NCBI GenBank assembly: GCA_030589945.1
Contig: JAUUZN010000002.1
Coordinates: 1 to 60,166, forward strand
DNA length: 60,166 nt
DNA from: Gammaproteobacteria bacterium
Lineage (GTDB): Bacteria > Pseudomonadota > Gammaproteobacteria > Enterobacterales > GCA-2746155
Direction of reading: 5' to 3'
The notes beneath the pieces were generated by a model. That model was not told the origin of the DNA and ran no database searches. It was given only the letters and a program-made list of their open reading frames with translations. Numbering within the stretch: the stretch's first letter is position 1; each line of letters begins with the position of its first letter. This document shows, piece after piece, positions 42,602 through 50,728 of the stretch. The translations under genes were made by a program, and so were the position numbers.

Positions 42602-45412
42602 ATGAATAATAATATCATTAAACAAAAGTTCTCATATACTTTCATCATCCTCAGCTATTTATCAATGATGAATATTTGCGCGTCGGAAGAACAGGTAATA
42701 AATCACAAGATTAATGCAAGTTATGAACCTGCAACTCACCTTGTGTCGGTGACAGACACCATTTCTCTCGCTGAGGGTATAGAAAATAATTCAATTGAAT
42801 TTAAACTTCATAGTGATTTGAATGTTACCTCTAATACTAAGGGTGTTTCTGTTGAATTGGTCAATACAAACTCTTCGGCAATTGATAAGGGCATGGATCA
42901 AGAAAAGTTTGATGTGCCACTTAGCACCTATAAAATAACGTTTAGTAATCTATTCAAAGGAACTAAAGGCCAATTTACTTTAAAATATGAAGGTGTCATT
43001 CACCATATTATCAAACAAAAAGGTGAAGAATATTCGCGAGGATTCAGTCAATCTCCGGGTATTATTGAAGAGCGGGGCGCCTACTTGTCAGGTTCAACCT
43101 ATTGGGTACCCAGCTTCGGTGATGAATATATAACCTATGAACTGACAACCTCATCGCCTGAAGGATGGAGAGTGGTGAGCCAGGGTAAGCGCATGCTTTC
43201 TAAAGATGAAGGTGGTCGACATCTTGATACTTGGTTGGTTGACACACCCACAGAGGAAGTCTATTTAATTGGCGCTAAATTTAGTGAATACTCCTTTGAT
43301 GTTGGCGCAGTTAAGGCGATGGCATTTTTACGAAGCTCTGATGAAGCTCTCGCTAATAAATATTTGGAAACTACAGCTCAGTATATGGAGATGTATCGAA
43401 ATTTAGTGGGTCCCTATCCATATTCTAAGTTTGCCCTCGTAGAGAACTTTTGGGAAACAGGCTACGGCATGCCATCTTTCACATTGTTGGGTGAACAAAT
43501 TATTCGATTCCCTTTTATATTACATTCATCCTATCCACATGAATTGCTGCACAACTGGTGGGGCAATAGTGTCTATCTTAATTTCGATCAAGGTAACTGG
43601 TGTGAAGGGTTAACAGCCTATATGGCAGATCACCTGATAGCAGAACAACGGGGCATTGCTGGAGAGTACAGACGGTCTACCTTGCAGGGCTATACTGATT
43701 ATGTTGATGAGAAAACAGATTTTCCTCTAAGTAAATTCATTTCTCGCTTCAGTCCAGCAAGTTCAGCAGTTGGTTATGGTAAATCAGCCATGATGTGGGA
43801 CATGTTAAGAGACAAGGTCGGTGATGAACATTTTATTAAGTCGTTCCAGAAATTTTATCGAGAGAATAAATATCAACGTGCAGGCTATTCAGATATTCAA
43901 GCTGCATTTGAGTCCGTATCTGGTGAAGAATTAACTCCATTTTTTGAACAATGGGTACAAAGAAAAGGGGCTCCAGAGCTGGAAATTGGTCAAGTTAATA
44001 TTACCGGAAACAAAGGGGCCTATAGTATTGAATTTAGCTTAAATCAGGTTCAGTCAGAAAAAGCATTTGTACTCGACATACCTCTTGCTATTTATAGTAA
44101 GGATGGCGTGACTCAACATAAGGTTCTAATGGATTCAAAGCAACAAAGTTATTCTATAGAGCTGACATCGAAACCTGAAAAAATTCATGTTGATCCCCAG
44201 TTCAACCTATTTAGAAAACTACATTTTTCTGAGATCCCTCCGTCATTGTCTAAGATATTTGGTGCTGAAAAAGTGACCATTGTTCTTCCTTCTAAAGCCA
44301 GTGCGTTAGAAGCGGAGCGATATAATGAATTGTCAAAAATATGGACTCGGCAGAGCGATAAATTCGAAGTTGTTTATGATAATAAAATCAGCTCACTACC
44401 GGCTGACAGAGCGGTATGGCTGTTTGGTTGGAATAACACGTTTCGTTCGGTTGTTGAAAAAGCTCTAGAATCATTAAGCGGCGAAATTGGTGATAACAAA
44501 GTCACACTCGGTAAAACCGAACTATCTGCAGATGACAACAGTTTTGTCATTGGTGTACGCCATCCAAAAAATTCAAATTTAGTGGTTGTATGGGTTACCG
44601 CTCATGATCAAAAGGCTGTTGCCGGTCTTGCTAGAAAGCTTCCACATTATGGCAAGTATAGTTACTTAGCATTTACCGGTACTGAGCCTTCAAATGTCTC
44701 AAAGGGACAGTGGCCTACAGTTAATTCACCCTTAGTTTACAACCTGTCAAAAGATGCTGATTTTAGTAACATCAAATTGCCTAAACGTCCTGCTCTTGCC
44801 AAATTAGCTCCAGTATTCTCAGCTGAGCGTATGCAAAAAACGGTTGACTACTTAGCAAGTGATGAACTAAAAGGGCGAGGGTTAGGGACCGATGAGCTTG
44901 ATACGGCTGCTGATTACATTGCAGAGCAGTTCAAAAAAGCAGGTCTAGTGACGGCCGGTGACAACGATACTTATTTTCAAGATTTTGTAGCAACAGCAGG
45001 TGAAAAAAACAAAAAGGTCTTTGCGAAGAATGTTATTGGAGTGATTCCTGGTAGCAATAAAGAATGGGCTGAAGAGTCGGTCATTGTAAGTGCTCATTAT
45101 GACCACCTTGGATTAGGCTGGCCGAGTCCTGCAAAGGGTAATAAAGGAAAAATACACAATGGGGCTGATGATAATGCCAGTGGTGTTGCTGTATTAATAG
45201 AATTAGCGAATGTACTAAAGAGTATGAAGCCAAAGCGTAATGTCATCTTTGTTGCCTTTAGTGGTGAAGAAGCTGGATTACTTGGTGCTAAATATTACGT
45301 TAAAAACATGCAGAAATACCCTGTCAATAAAGCCATGGGCATCATCAACATGGATACCGTGGGTAGTCTAGGTGATAAAAAAACTATTAATCCTCAATGG
45401 CTCATCAGCTAG
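42602..45412 (+). CDS. M1-type plus M28-type metallopeptidase fusion, first part (frameshifted)
   Basis: 936 residues. After a signal peptide comes an M1-like aminopeptidase domain with the zinc motif HELLHNWWGN, the distal Glu in WCEGLTAYMADH and an ENFWETGYGMPSF stretch in the GAMEN position. From about residue 745 an M28-like domain begins, with SAHYDHLGLG, NGADDNASGVAV and FSGEEAGLLGAKYY. The frame breaks in an A7 tract at 45377-45383; beyond it the protein reads 10 unrelated residues and stops. Removing one A joins it to the ORF 45372-45995, giving a roughly 1,130-residue M1-M28-PDZ protein. It is an exported peptidase for peptide scavenging or turnover. Confidence 0.8.
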   Translation: MNNNIIKQKFSYTFIILSYLSMMNICASEEQVINHKINASYEPATHLVSVTDTISLAEGIENNSIEFKLHSDLNVTSNTKGVSVELVNTNSSAIDKGMDQEKFDVPLSTYKITFSNLFKGTKGQFTLKYEGVIHHIIKQKGEEYSRGFSQSPGIIEERGAYLSGSTYWVPSFGDEYITYELTTSSPEGWRVVSQGKRMLSKDEGGRHLDTWLVDTPTEEVYLIGAKFSEYSFDVGAVKAMAFLRSSDEALANKYLETTAQYMEMYRNLVGPYPYSKFALVENFWETGYGMPSFTLLGEQIIRFPFILHSSYPHELLHNWWGNSVYLNFDQGNWCEGLTAYMADHLIAEQRGIAGEYRRSTLQGYTDYVDEKTDFPLSKFISRFSPASSAVGYGKSAMMWDMLRDKVGDEHFIKSFQKFYRENKYQRAGYSDIQAAFESVSGEELTPFFEQWVQRKGAPELEIGQVNITGNKGAYSIEFSLNQVQSEKAFVLDIPLAIYSKDGVTQHKVLMDSKQQSYSIELTSKPEKIHVDPQFNLFRKLHFSEIPPSLSKIFGAEKVTIVLPSKASALEAERYNELSKIWTRQSDKFEVVYDNKISSLPADRAVWLFGWNNTFRSVVEKALESLSGEIGDNKVTLGKTELSADDNSFVIGVRHPKNSNLVVVWVTAHDQKAVAGLARKLPHYGKYSYLAFTGTEPSNVSKGQWPTVNSPLVYNLSKDADFSNIKLPKRPALAKLAPVFSAERMQKTVDYLASDELKGRGLGTDELDTAADYIAEQFKKAGLVTAGDNDTYFQDFVATAGEKNKKVFAKNVIGVIPGSNKEWAEESVIVSAHYDHLGLGWPSPAKGNKGKIHNGADDNASGVAVLIELANVLKSMKPKRNVIFVAFSGEEAGLLGAKYYVKNMQKYPVNKAMGIINMDTVGSLGDKKTINPQWLIS

Positions 45413-45995
45413 GGAATGGAAGTTTATTTTAATGGGGACTTCATTCGTTACTGGCGTTGAAACTGAAATGGTTTCTCAGGAAATTACCTCCAGTGATCAT
45501 GCGGTCTTTATTGATGCAGGCGTCCCAGGCATTCATTTGTTTGCCGGCTCTTCTAGCAACTACCATACGCCATCTGATACAGCAGACACAATAGATAGTT
45601 CAGGATTGGTGAAGGTTGCTACCGTGGCACGCGAAGTGGTTAACTATCTTGCTGAACGTCCTGAGCCCATGTCCTTTGCTGGAGCAAAATCGAAAAAAGC
45701 GCCATCTGGCAACAAACAAAAACCAAAGGGACGGAAAGTGAGCACCGGAGTTATGCCCGACTTTGCCTTTTCGGGTGAGGGTGTACGGGTTGCAAGTGTT
45801 AGCGATGGTTCAGCTGCTGCAAAGGCCGGACTTATCAAAAATGACATCATTACGGTCTTAGCCGGTGTAAAAGTGACCGACCTTCGTAGTTACTCTACAG
45901 AATTAAAAAAACACGACATTGGTGAAACTATCGATGTGTCTTACCTTCGTGGTAAAGAAACCCATACAACAAAAATAACACTAGCGGCTCGATAG
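45372..45995 (+). CDS. Continuation of the M1-M28 peptidase: M28 end plus PDZ domain
   Basis: Reads on from the A7 tract in the +1 frame: KKLLILNGSSAREWK, then QEITSSDHAVFIDAGVPGIHLF with the last M28 metal-ligand region and SNYHTPSDTADTID. A basic linker follows, then a PDZ domain (FSGEGVRVASVSDGSAAAKAGLIKNDIITVLAG). Alone it has no signal peptide and no full active site, so it makes sense only when joined to the upstream frame by a corrected sequence, transcript slippage, or as part of a pseudogene. Confidence 0.75.
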   Translation: MIKKLLILNGSSAREWKFILMGTSFVTGVETEMVSQEITSSDHAVFIDAGVPGIHLFAGSSSNYHTPSDTADTIDSSGLVKVATVAREVVNYLAERPEPMSFAGAKSKKAPSGNKQKPKGRKVSTGVMPDFAFSGEGVRVASVSDGSAAAKAGLIKNDIITVLAGVKVTDLRSYSTELKKHDIGETIDVSYLRGKETHTTKITLAAR

Positions 45996-46020
45996 CTATT
46001 TATTACAAGAGGAAAGAGGA

Positions 46021-47001
46021 ATGTCTAATTTGAAATCAATAATTTTTGCTACATCAACATTATTTTGTAGTGCAACAATTTCTGTACAGGCAGGAGAGTT
46101 ACCTGTAAAGCGAATTCCTCATAGTGGCGAAGCTGCAGAGTTTTATTTTTCTCCTGATGGGAAACAATTAATCGGAAACGCTAAACTTGAAGGTGATAAA
46201 ACTCATCATGTTTATATTATGGATCTTGATGGAACAATGACACTCATTAATGATAAGGGTGAAGATGCCTGCTCACATTTTTTTCCCGATGGTAAGCGTA
46301 TAATTTGGACCTCTACACGGGATCATCTAGAGCTCGAAAAAGGTAACTATTCTGATCCTGAAAATTATCCAAAAGGCTCAGAACTCTACAGCTCAAACCC
46401 AGATGGTAGTGATGTTAAACAATTAACTCATAATGAATACTATGATGCTGAAGTAGGAATCTCACCAGATGGTCAATGGATACTCTTCGCAAGAATGATT
46501 GATGGAAAGCAGGACATGTGGCGCATGCGTTCAGATGGTTCGGGTAAAGAAATTCAAATTACCTTCACTGAAACCGAGCAGGAAGGTGGAGCATTTTATA
46601 TGCCCGATAGCGAAACCATTCTCTATCGTTCATGGGATGTCAGTGTACAGGGGCAACGTGGAATGCCGATGACTATTTATACGATAAAGCATGATGGAAG
46701 CCAAAAGAAGAAGGTCAGTACTCAGCCTGGTACAAATTGGGCTCCGTTTCCAGCACCAGACGGTGATCATTATGCCTTCGTAAGAATGTTACCACCCCAT
46801 AATTTTGAAGTATTTCTTGGTTCAATTTCAACTGGAAAATTAACCCAATTAACTCATAATGATGCTTTTGATGGCTTTCCTGCAATCTCTGCCGATGGAA
46901 AAACATTGACCTTTTCTTCCGGAAGACAGGCTGAGAAAGGTAAGAGAGAATTACATCAATACACCATGGACATTTCTTCTTTGAATTTAGGTCAAAAATA
47001 A
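46021..47001 (+). CDS. Exported TolB/PD40-type beta-propeller protein
   Basis: 326 residues with a signal peptide (ending SVQAGEL) and repeated WD40-like beta-propeller (PD40) motifs, for example YFSPDGKQLIGNA, FFPDGKRIIWTSTRD, SPDGQWILFARM and a late ISADGKTLTFSSGRQ. Such domains occur in TolB and in prolyl-oligopeptidase relatives; here there is no peptidase domain and the length fits one propeller. It follows the M1-M28-PDZ peptidase by 25 bases with AGAGGAAAGAGGA before the ATG, so it may be co-expressed with it. Confidence 0.8.
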   Translation: MSNLKSIIFATSTLFCSATISVQAGELPVKRIPHSGEAAEFYFSPDGKQLIGNAKLEGDKTHHVYIMDLDGTMTLINDKGEDACSHFFPDGKRIIWTSTRDHLELEKGNYSDPENYPKGSELYSSNPDGSDVKQLTHNEYYDAEVGISPDGQWILFARMIDGKQDMWRMRSDGSGKEIQITFTETEQEGGAFYMPDSETILYRSWDVSVQGQRGMPMTIYTIKHDGSQKKKVSTQPGTNWAPFPAPDGDHYAFVRMLPPHNFEVFLGSISTGKLTQLTHNDAFDGFPAISADGKTLTFSSGRQAEKGKRELHQYTMDISSLNLGQK

Positions 47002-47014
47002 TCAAAGAGTAGTG

Positions 47015-47048
47015 ATGGATAGTTTCAGCAAAGGAACTATCTCCATTT
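47015..47048 (+). terminator. Hairpin after the PD40 gene, possible terminator
   Basis: ATGGATAGTT (47015-47024) pairs with AACTATC-T-CCAT (47035-47046) with a single bulge and a 10-base loop, followed by TTT. It begins 13 bases after the stop codon. Confidence 0.45.
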
Positions 47049-47124
47049 ACTTCTCATAACATTGAGTTCTCAAATTGCTCCACTGAGGGTACAATTCAAC
47101 AACTTCTACTCATAGGTAAATAAA

Positions 47125-48150
47125 ATGTTAACTAAAACGGCAACTTCTGCAATTCTTCTGGCAATAGTTCTTATTACAGGCTGTTCGACTCATGGAATTA
47201 AGCAGAACAGTAATGCATCATTACCCGCTCTCAACACCCTGTACCAATCGATTGTGATGGAGTCTAAAACAAGGCAGAGAGTTTCAGTAACAACACTTGC
47301 TGAACAACTTAAAGATACCGATGTTATTTTTATGGGCGAATTCCACTCGCACCAGGGGGGACATAAATTACAACTGGATTTACTTGAGGCTCTGTATAAA
47401 CAAAACCCAAAAATCATTCTATCAATGGAGCAATTCACTCGTGATGCTCAACCAATATTAGACGGGTATCTTGAAGGCAAATATGGTGAAGCAACCTTGA
47501 TTGAAGAAGGCAACGCCTGGCCACATTATAAGGGTTCATATCGAGCAATTGTAGAGTTTGCAAGAGAGCACGAACTACCCGTTGTCGCTGCAAATGCACC
47601 GGCTATGTTTGTCCGATGTGTGGGCAAAAAGGGCGTTGAAATTCTTGAAACTATCCCTGATGAAAAAAAGCCTTGGTCAGCTAGAAAACTAGATTTAGAT
47701 AATGAACAGTATAAGGCTAAATTCATGTCATTCTTGAGTGGTTCTGGCACTAGACATGGTCAAACAGAAGAGGTAGCAAAGAAGCGAATGATGAATACGT
47801 TTGCTGCTCAATTATTACGTGATACAACAATGGCTGAGTCTATAGATGATGCAATGCAAGAGAACCCTGGGTATCAGGTTATTCATCTTAATGGTTCATT
47901 CCACAGTGACGGTCACTTGGGTACAGCTGCTGTTATAGAGACCATGCGTCCCTCGCTAGTAACATCTGTGTTAAGTCCGGTAACGGCTCAAGATGCAGCC
48001 AGTCCAGCTGCGACTGAGGAGCAATATAGCCAAGGCGACTATATTTATTTAATTAAAGAAATGCCAGAACGCTATGTAGATAAAGAAAAGTTAAATGCTT
48101 CAATTCGCAAGTTAATTGGTGAACGAATGAAAAAGAAGTGCGAGCTCTAA
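47125..48150 (+). CDS. ChaN-like lipoprotein (TIKI/EreA-like fold, possible heme binding)
   Basis: 341 residues with a lipobox (LITGCS near residue 20). The domain has DVIFMGEFHSHQGGHKLQLDLLEALY near residue 70, MEQFTRDAQPILDGYL at about 110 and HLNGSFHSDGHLGT near 255. These are the conserved His/Glu blocks of the ChaN/COG3016 family. Campylobacter ChaN binds heme, but other relatives are probably hydrolases, so the role here is open. Monocistronic by appearance. Confidence 0.75.
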   Translation: MLTKTATSAILLAIVLITGCSTHGIKQNSNASLPALNTLYQSIVMESKTRQRVSVTTLAEQLKDTDVIFMGEFHSHQGGHKLQLDLLEALYKQNPKIILSMEQFTRDAQPILDGYLEGKYGEATLIEEGNAWPHYKGSYRAIVEFAREHELPVVAANAPAMFVRCVGKKGVEILETIPDEKKPWSARKLDLDNEQYKAKFMSFLSGSGTRHGQTEEVAKKRMMNTFAAQLLRDTTMAESIDDAMQENPGYQVIHLNGSFHSDGHLGTAAVIETMRPSLVTSVLSPVTAQDAASPAATEEQYSQGDYIYLIKEMPERYVDKEKLNASIRKLIGERMKKKCEL

Positions 48151-48189
48151 TTATTTAAAAGATTGTCCTGTATTAATCAGGCGTATTAT

Positions 48190-49167
48190 TTAGACTGTAG
48201 CGACTATAGTTGCTCTCATAGGGGCAGGGTAGCCTTCAATCGTTAAACGATTATCATTCGGGTCCAGATAGTTTTCCAGTGAATGGAAATGCATCCACTG
48301 GGTCGCTCTTTGCTCTTCAATGCTCGTTTTGGTGCAATCAACCAGTTTGACATTGTTGAGACCACAGCGCTGCATCCAATGAGTCAGTGCATCTGTAGAA
48401 GGTAAGAACCAGACATTTCGCATTTGCGCATAGCGTCCCTTAGGCAGTAAAGAAGTATTAATATCACCTTCAACGACCAATGTTTCCAATACCAGCTCAC
48501 CACCAGGTCGTAGAAGCTCTTTAAGCTGCTGTATATGGTCGATGGGTGAGCGACGGTGGTATAAAACGCCCATGGAAAACACGGTATCAAATAGAGGCAT
48601 TTTTGGCATCTGCTCAATACCTAAAGGCAACAAATGTATCGGCAACTGTCCAAAAAAATGTTTCATTGCAAGAAATTGTGCGAGAAACTTCTGAGATGGG
48701 TCAATGCCAATGGCAAGCTTTGCACCTTCTCCACGCATACGAAAAAGGTGGTAACCATTACCGCAGCCAACATCGAGAATCGTTCTATCTTTTAAAGGGC
48801 TAATTTCTGGCAAAATTCGTTGCCATTTCCAATCGGAACGCCATTCAGTGTCAATGTGAATGCCGTGTACATGATAAGGTCCCTTGCGCCAAGGGTGGAG
48901 CTGCTTCAATTGCCTAATAAGCTGTTCACGTTGCTCAGTAGACAGGCTCTGATCGTTACCCACACTGACTTTGTCGCTCAATTCGAGGTCTGTTGCGCTA
49001 ACATTAATAAGCTCGGCAAGTAACGTTTGCCAACCATCAAGCTCGCCATGAGTGTAATTTTTAAAGACATGTTCAATGTCTTGAGGTAATTGTTTCATCC
49101 ACACTTCAAGAGTACTGTTACTAATATCCTCATAGGCATTGGCAAATAATGTTTTAGAATCGATCAT
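48190..49167 (-). CDS. cmoB: tRNA U34 carboxymethyltransferase
   Basis: A 325-residue SAM-fold enzyme that transfers the carboxymethyl group of carboxy-SAM to 5-hydroxyuridine at tRNA position 34. Recognisable are HPWRKGPYHVHGIHIDTEWRSDWKW, ILDVGCGNGYHLFRMRGEGA, DTVFSMGVLYHRRSPIDHI and the late RNVWFLPS. It follows cmoA on the minus strand with 35 bases between, the usual order and pathway pairing. Confidence 0.95.
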   Translation of the reverse strand: MIDSKTLFANAYEDISNSTLEVWMKQLPQDIEHVFKNYTHGELDGWQTLLAELINVSATDLELSDKVSVGNDQSLSTEQREQLIRQLKQLHPWRKGPYHVHGIHIDTEWRSDWKWQRILPEISPLKDRTILDVGCGNGYHLFRMRGEGAKLAIGIDPSQKFLAQFLAMKHFFGQLPIHLLPLGIEQMPKMPLFDTVFSMGVLYHRRSPIDHIQQLKELLRPGGELVLETLVVEGDINTSLLPKGRYAQMRNVWFLPSTDALTHWMQRCGLNNVKLVDCTKTSIEEQRATQWMHFHSLENYLDPNDNRLTIEGYPAPMRATIVATV

Positions 49168-49184
49168 TTCATCACTATTTTTAG

Positions 49185-49214
49185 TTGCTTTACTTGATTG
49201 CTTTACTTGATTGC
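49185..49214 (-). repeat. 13-bp tandem duplication over the cmoA stop codon
   Basis: TTGCTTTACTTGA occurs twice back to back (49185-49197 and 49198-49210) followed by TTGC. On the minus strand the unit carries the last codons and stop of cmoA (GCAATCAAGTAA), so the duplication copies the gene end into the cmoA-cmoB spacer. Confidence 0.75.
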
Positions 49215-49925
49215 AACAAAGGACGCGAAATTATATTGTTGGAACCAAATGTCAGCTGTGCTAAAGCCGGCGTCTAGTAGACGTTTCCTATGGTCATCCA
49301 CAGATTCTGGAATCAAAATATCCTGTAGAGCTTCTCTTTTTTGGCTAATTTCAAGTTCGCTGTAACCATTCTCTCGCTTGAAGTCTAGGTGCATTTCATC
49401 AATGAAATTTTGGGTAATGGGGTTGTCGAAGTGGATCTTTTCAGATAATACCAATAATCCTCCATTATTGAGACCCTTTGCAATCTTTCTGAGCAACTGA
49501 GTTCTTAATGATTTTTCAATAAATTGAAGGGTAAAGTTCAAAACAACCATACTAGCGTTTTCAATATCGACATTCTCAATACTGTCTTCAATGACAGTGA
49601 CATCAATTGTAGACTCATAGGATTCAATGATCTTTTTACTACGAGAAACCATTGAGGAGGAGTTGTCGATAGCGTAAATATGGACCCCTTTATTCTCAAT
49701 GTTTCTTCTCATTGAAAGCGTTGCAGCACCTAAGCTACTACCTAGGTCGTAGATATTGGAGTTATCTGTAACAAAACGTCTTGAAAGACTGCCCAGATGT
49801 TTAATAATTGTCTCATAACCCGGTACAGATCGTCGTATCATGTCGGGGAAAACAGCCGCGACTTTGTCGTCAAAATCGAAATCTTTAATCTGACATAGTT
49901 TATCTGAAAATATATTGTCTTTCAT
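49203..49925 (-). CDS. cmoA: Carboxy-S-adenosylmethionine synthase
   Basis: A 240-residue Rossmann methyltransferase-fold enzyme that converts SAM and prephenate to carboxy-SAM for CmoB. Landmarks are DKVAAVFPDMIRRSVPGYETII, IYDLGSSLGAATLSMRR, YAIDNSSSMV, VVLNFTLQFI and GLLVLSEKI. It starts at ATG 49925 and precedes cmoB in one transcript. Confidence 0.95.
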   Translation of the reverse strand: MKDNIFSDKLCQIKDFDFDDKVAAVFPDMIRRSVPGYETIIKHLGSLSRRFVTDNSNIYDLGSSLGAATLSMRRNIENKGVHIYAIDNSSSMVSRSKKIIESYESTIDVTVIEDSIENVDIENASMVVLNFTLQFIEKSLRTQLLRKIAKGLNNGGLLVLSEKIHFDNPITQNFIDEMHLDFKRENGYSELEISQKREALQDILIPESVDDHRKRLLDAGFSTADIWFQQYNFASFVAIK

Positions 49926-50188
49926 ATAGATAGGGCACTAAGTTAATGTATATTATTAGCAATGTAGACCTGTTAAATCGAAGATAGAGAGTAACATATC
50001 ATTGCATTAGATGAGAACAGAAAATATAATTATTACCGATAAGAAGTCGTGACAATGATTTGTTGAAATTTGCCGATTTTGTGTAACAACACTTGATTTC
50101 AAGACTAGATCGTCTAATATGTATGCTGTTCGAGGGCATGAAGCCCCGATTTAAAGTCACGAATTACTGACTCAAGGAGAGAGATACG

Positions 50189-50413
50189 ATGTTGACATTA
50201 TCAAGAAAGAATAACCAATCAATAATAATTACCCCTGCAGTTGGTTTGGATCCTAATATGACGGTATCTGAGCTATTTGGGCAATCTAAGATTGAAATAC
50301 ATTTTAATAATATTCGTAATGGGACTGCTTCGATATCAATTGACGCACCTAAATGTCTCGATTTAATGCGAAGTGAATTAATTGACCCAGATATACTGAC
50401 TGCCGGAGAATAG
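50189..50413 (+). CDS. CsrA-family RNA-binding protein with RsmN/RsmF-type insertion
   Basis: 74 residues. The start MLTLSRKNNQSIIIT and the end SISIDAPKCLDLMRSELID match the first and last beta strands of CsrA, including the Arg that contacts RNA GGA motifs. Between strands 1 and 2 lies an extra helical stretch (GLDPNMTVSELFGQ) like the helix inserted in Pseudomonas RsmN/RsmF and absent from ordinary CsrA. It probably binds mRNA leaders post-transcriptionally. A GGAGAGA ribosome binding site precedes it and a small gene follows 4 bases after its stop. Confidence 0.75.
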   Translation: MLTLSRKNNQSIIITPAVGLDPNMTVSELFGQSKIEIHFNNIRNGTASISIDAPKCLDLMRSELIDPDILTAGE

Positions 50414-50417
50414 TTGA

Positions 50418-50630
50418 ATGCGTATAGGAATGAGAAATTTTAAAGAATTTCATAAGATGGCTGACTGGCGTACTTATGTAAGTACCTATATGAGTAACAC
50501 CAAAGAACAAGAGTCTGATTCAGAACTGAAGATTATTACCGGGCGAGGCGAAACAATTGCTGTTTGGCAAAAACATGGTTATGGCTACATTGAAGAGTGT
50601 CGCTCAGCAGAACGATTATCTGCGCAGTAA
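50418..50630 (+). CDS. Small protein cotranscribed with the RsmN/CsrA-like gene
   Basis: 70 residues, no TM or signal sequence. The N-terminal half is charged and helical (NFKEFHKMADWRTYVSTYM); the C-terminal half looks like short beta strands (LKIITGRGETIAVW and HGYGYIEECRS). ATG 50418 has GGAGA 8 bases upstream within the end of the CsrA-like gene. I recognise no family. Given the tight linkage it may modulate the RNA-binding protein, in the way FliW acts on CsrA elsewhere, but it is not similar to FliW. Confidence 0.5.
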   Translation: MRIGMRNFKEFHKMADWRTYVSTYMSNTKEQESDSELKIITGRGETIAVWQKHGYGYIEECRSAERLSAQ

Positions 50631-50650
50631 CAGTGCATAAATTATTCAAA

Positions 50651-50675
50651 TGTAGAGCATGTTCTGTGCTCTACA
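50651..50675 (+). terminator. Hairpin between convergent genes, likely terminator
   Basis: A perfect 9-bp stem TGTAGAGCA / TGCTCTACA with a 7-base loop, 20 bases after the small gene and 53 bases from the end of the convergent malate synthase gene. No strong T run follows. Confidence 0.5.
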
Positions 50676-50728
50676 GTTAAACTTCCAATTGTTATCATAA
50701 AAACCAATTAATCACAGTGTAATTTCAA

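Noticed and set aside
45372-45416. Programmed -1 frameshift in the peptidase gene
   Set aside because: The needed change is +1 (loss of one A), and no stimulatory structure was seen; slippage or error is more likely than classical -1 frameshifting.
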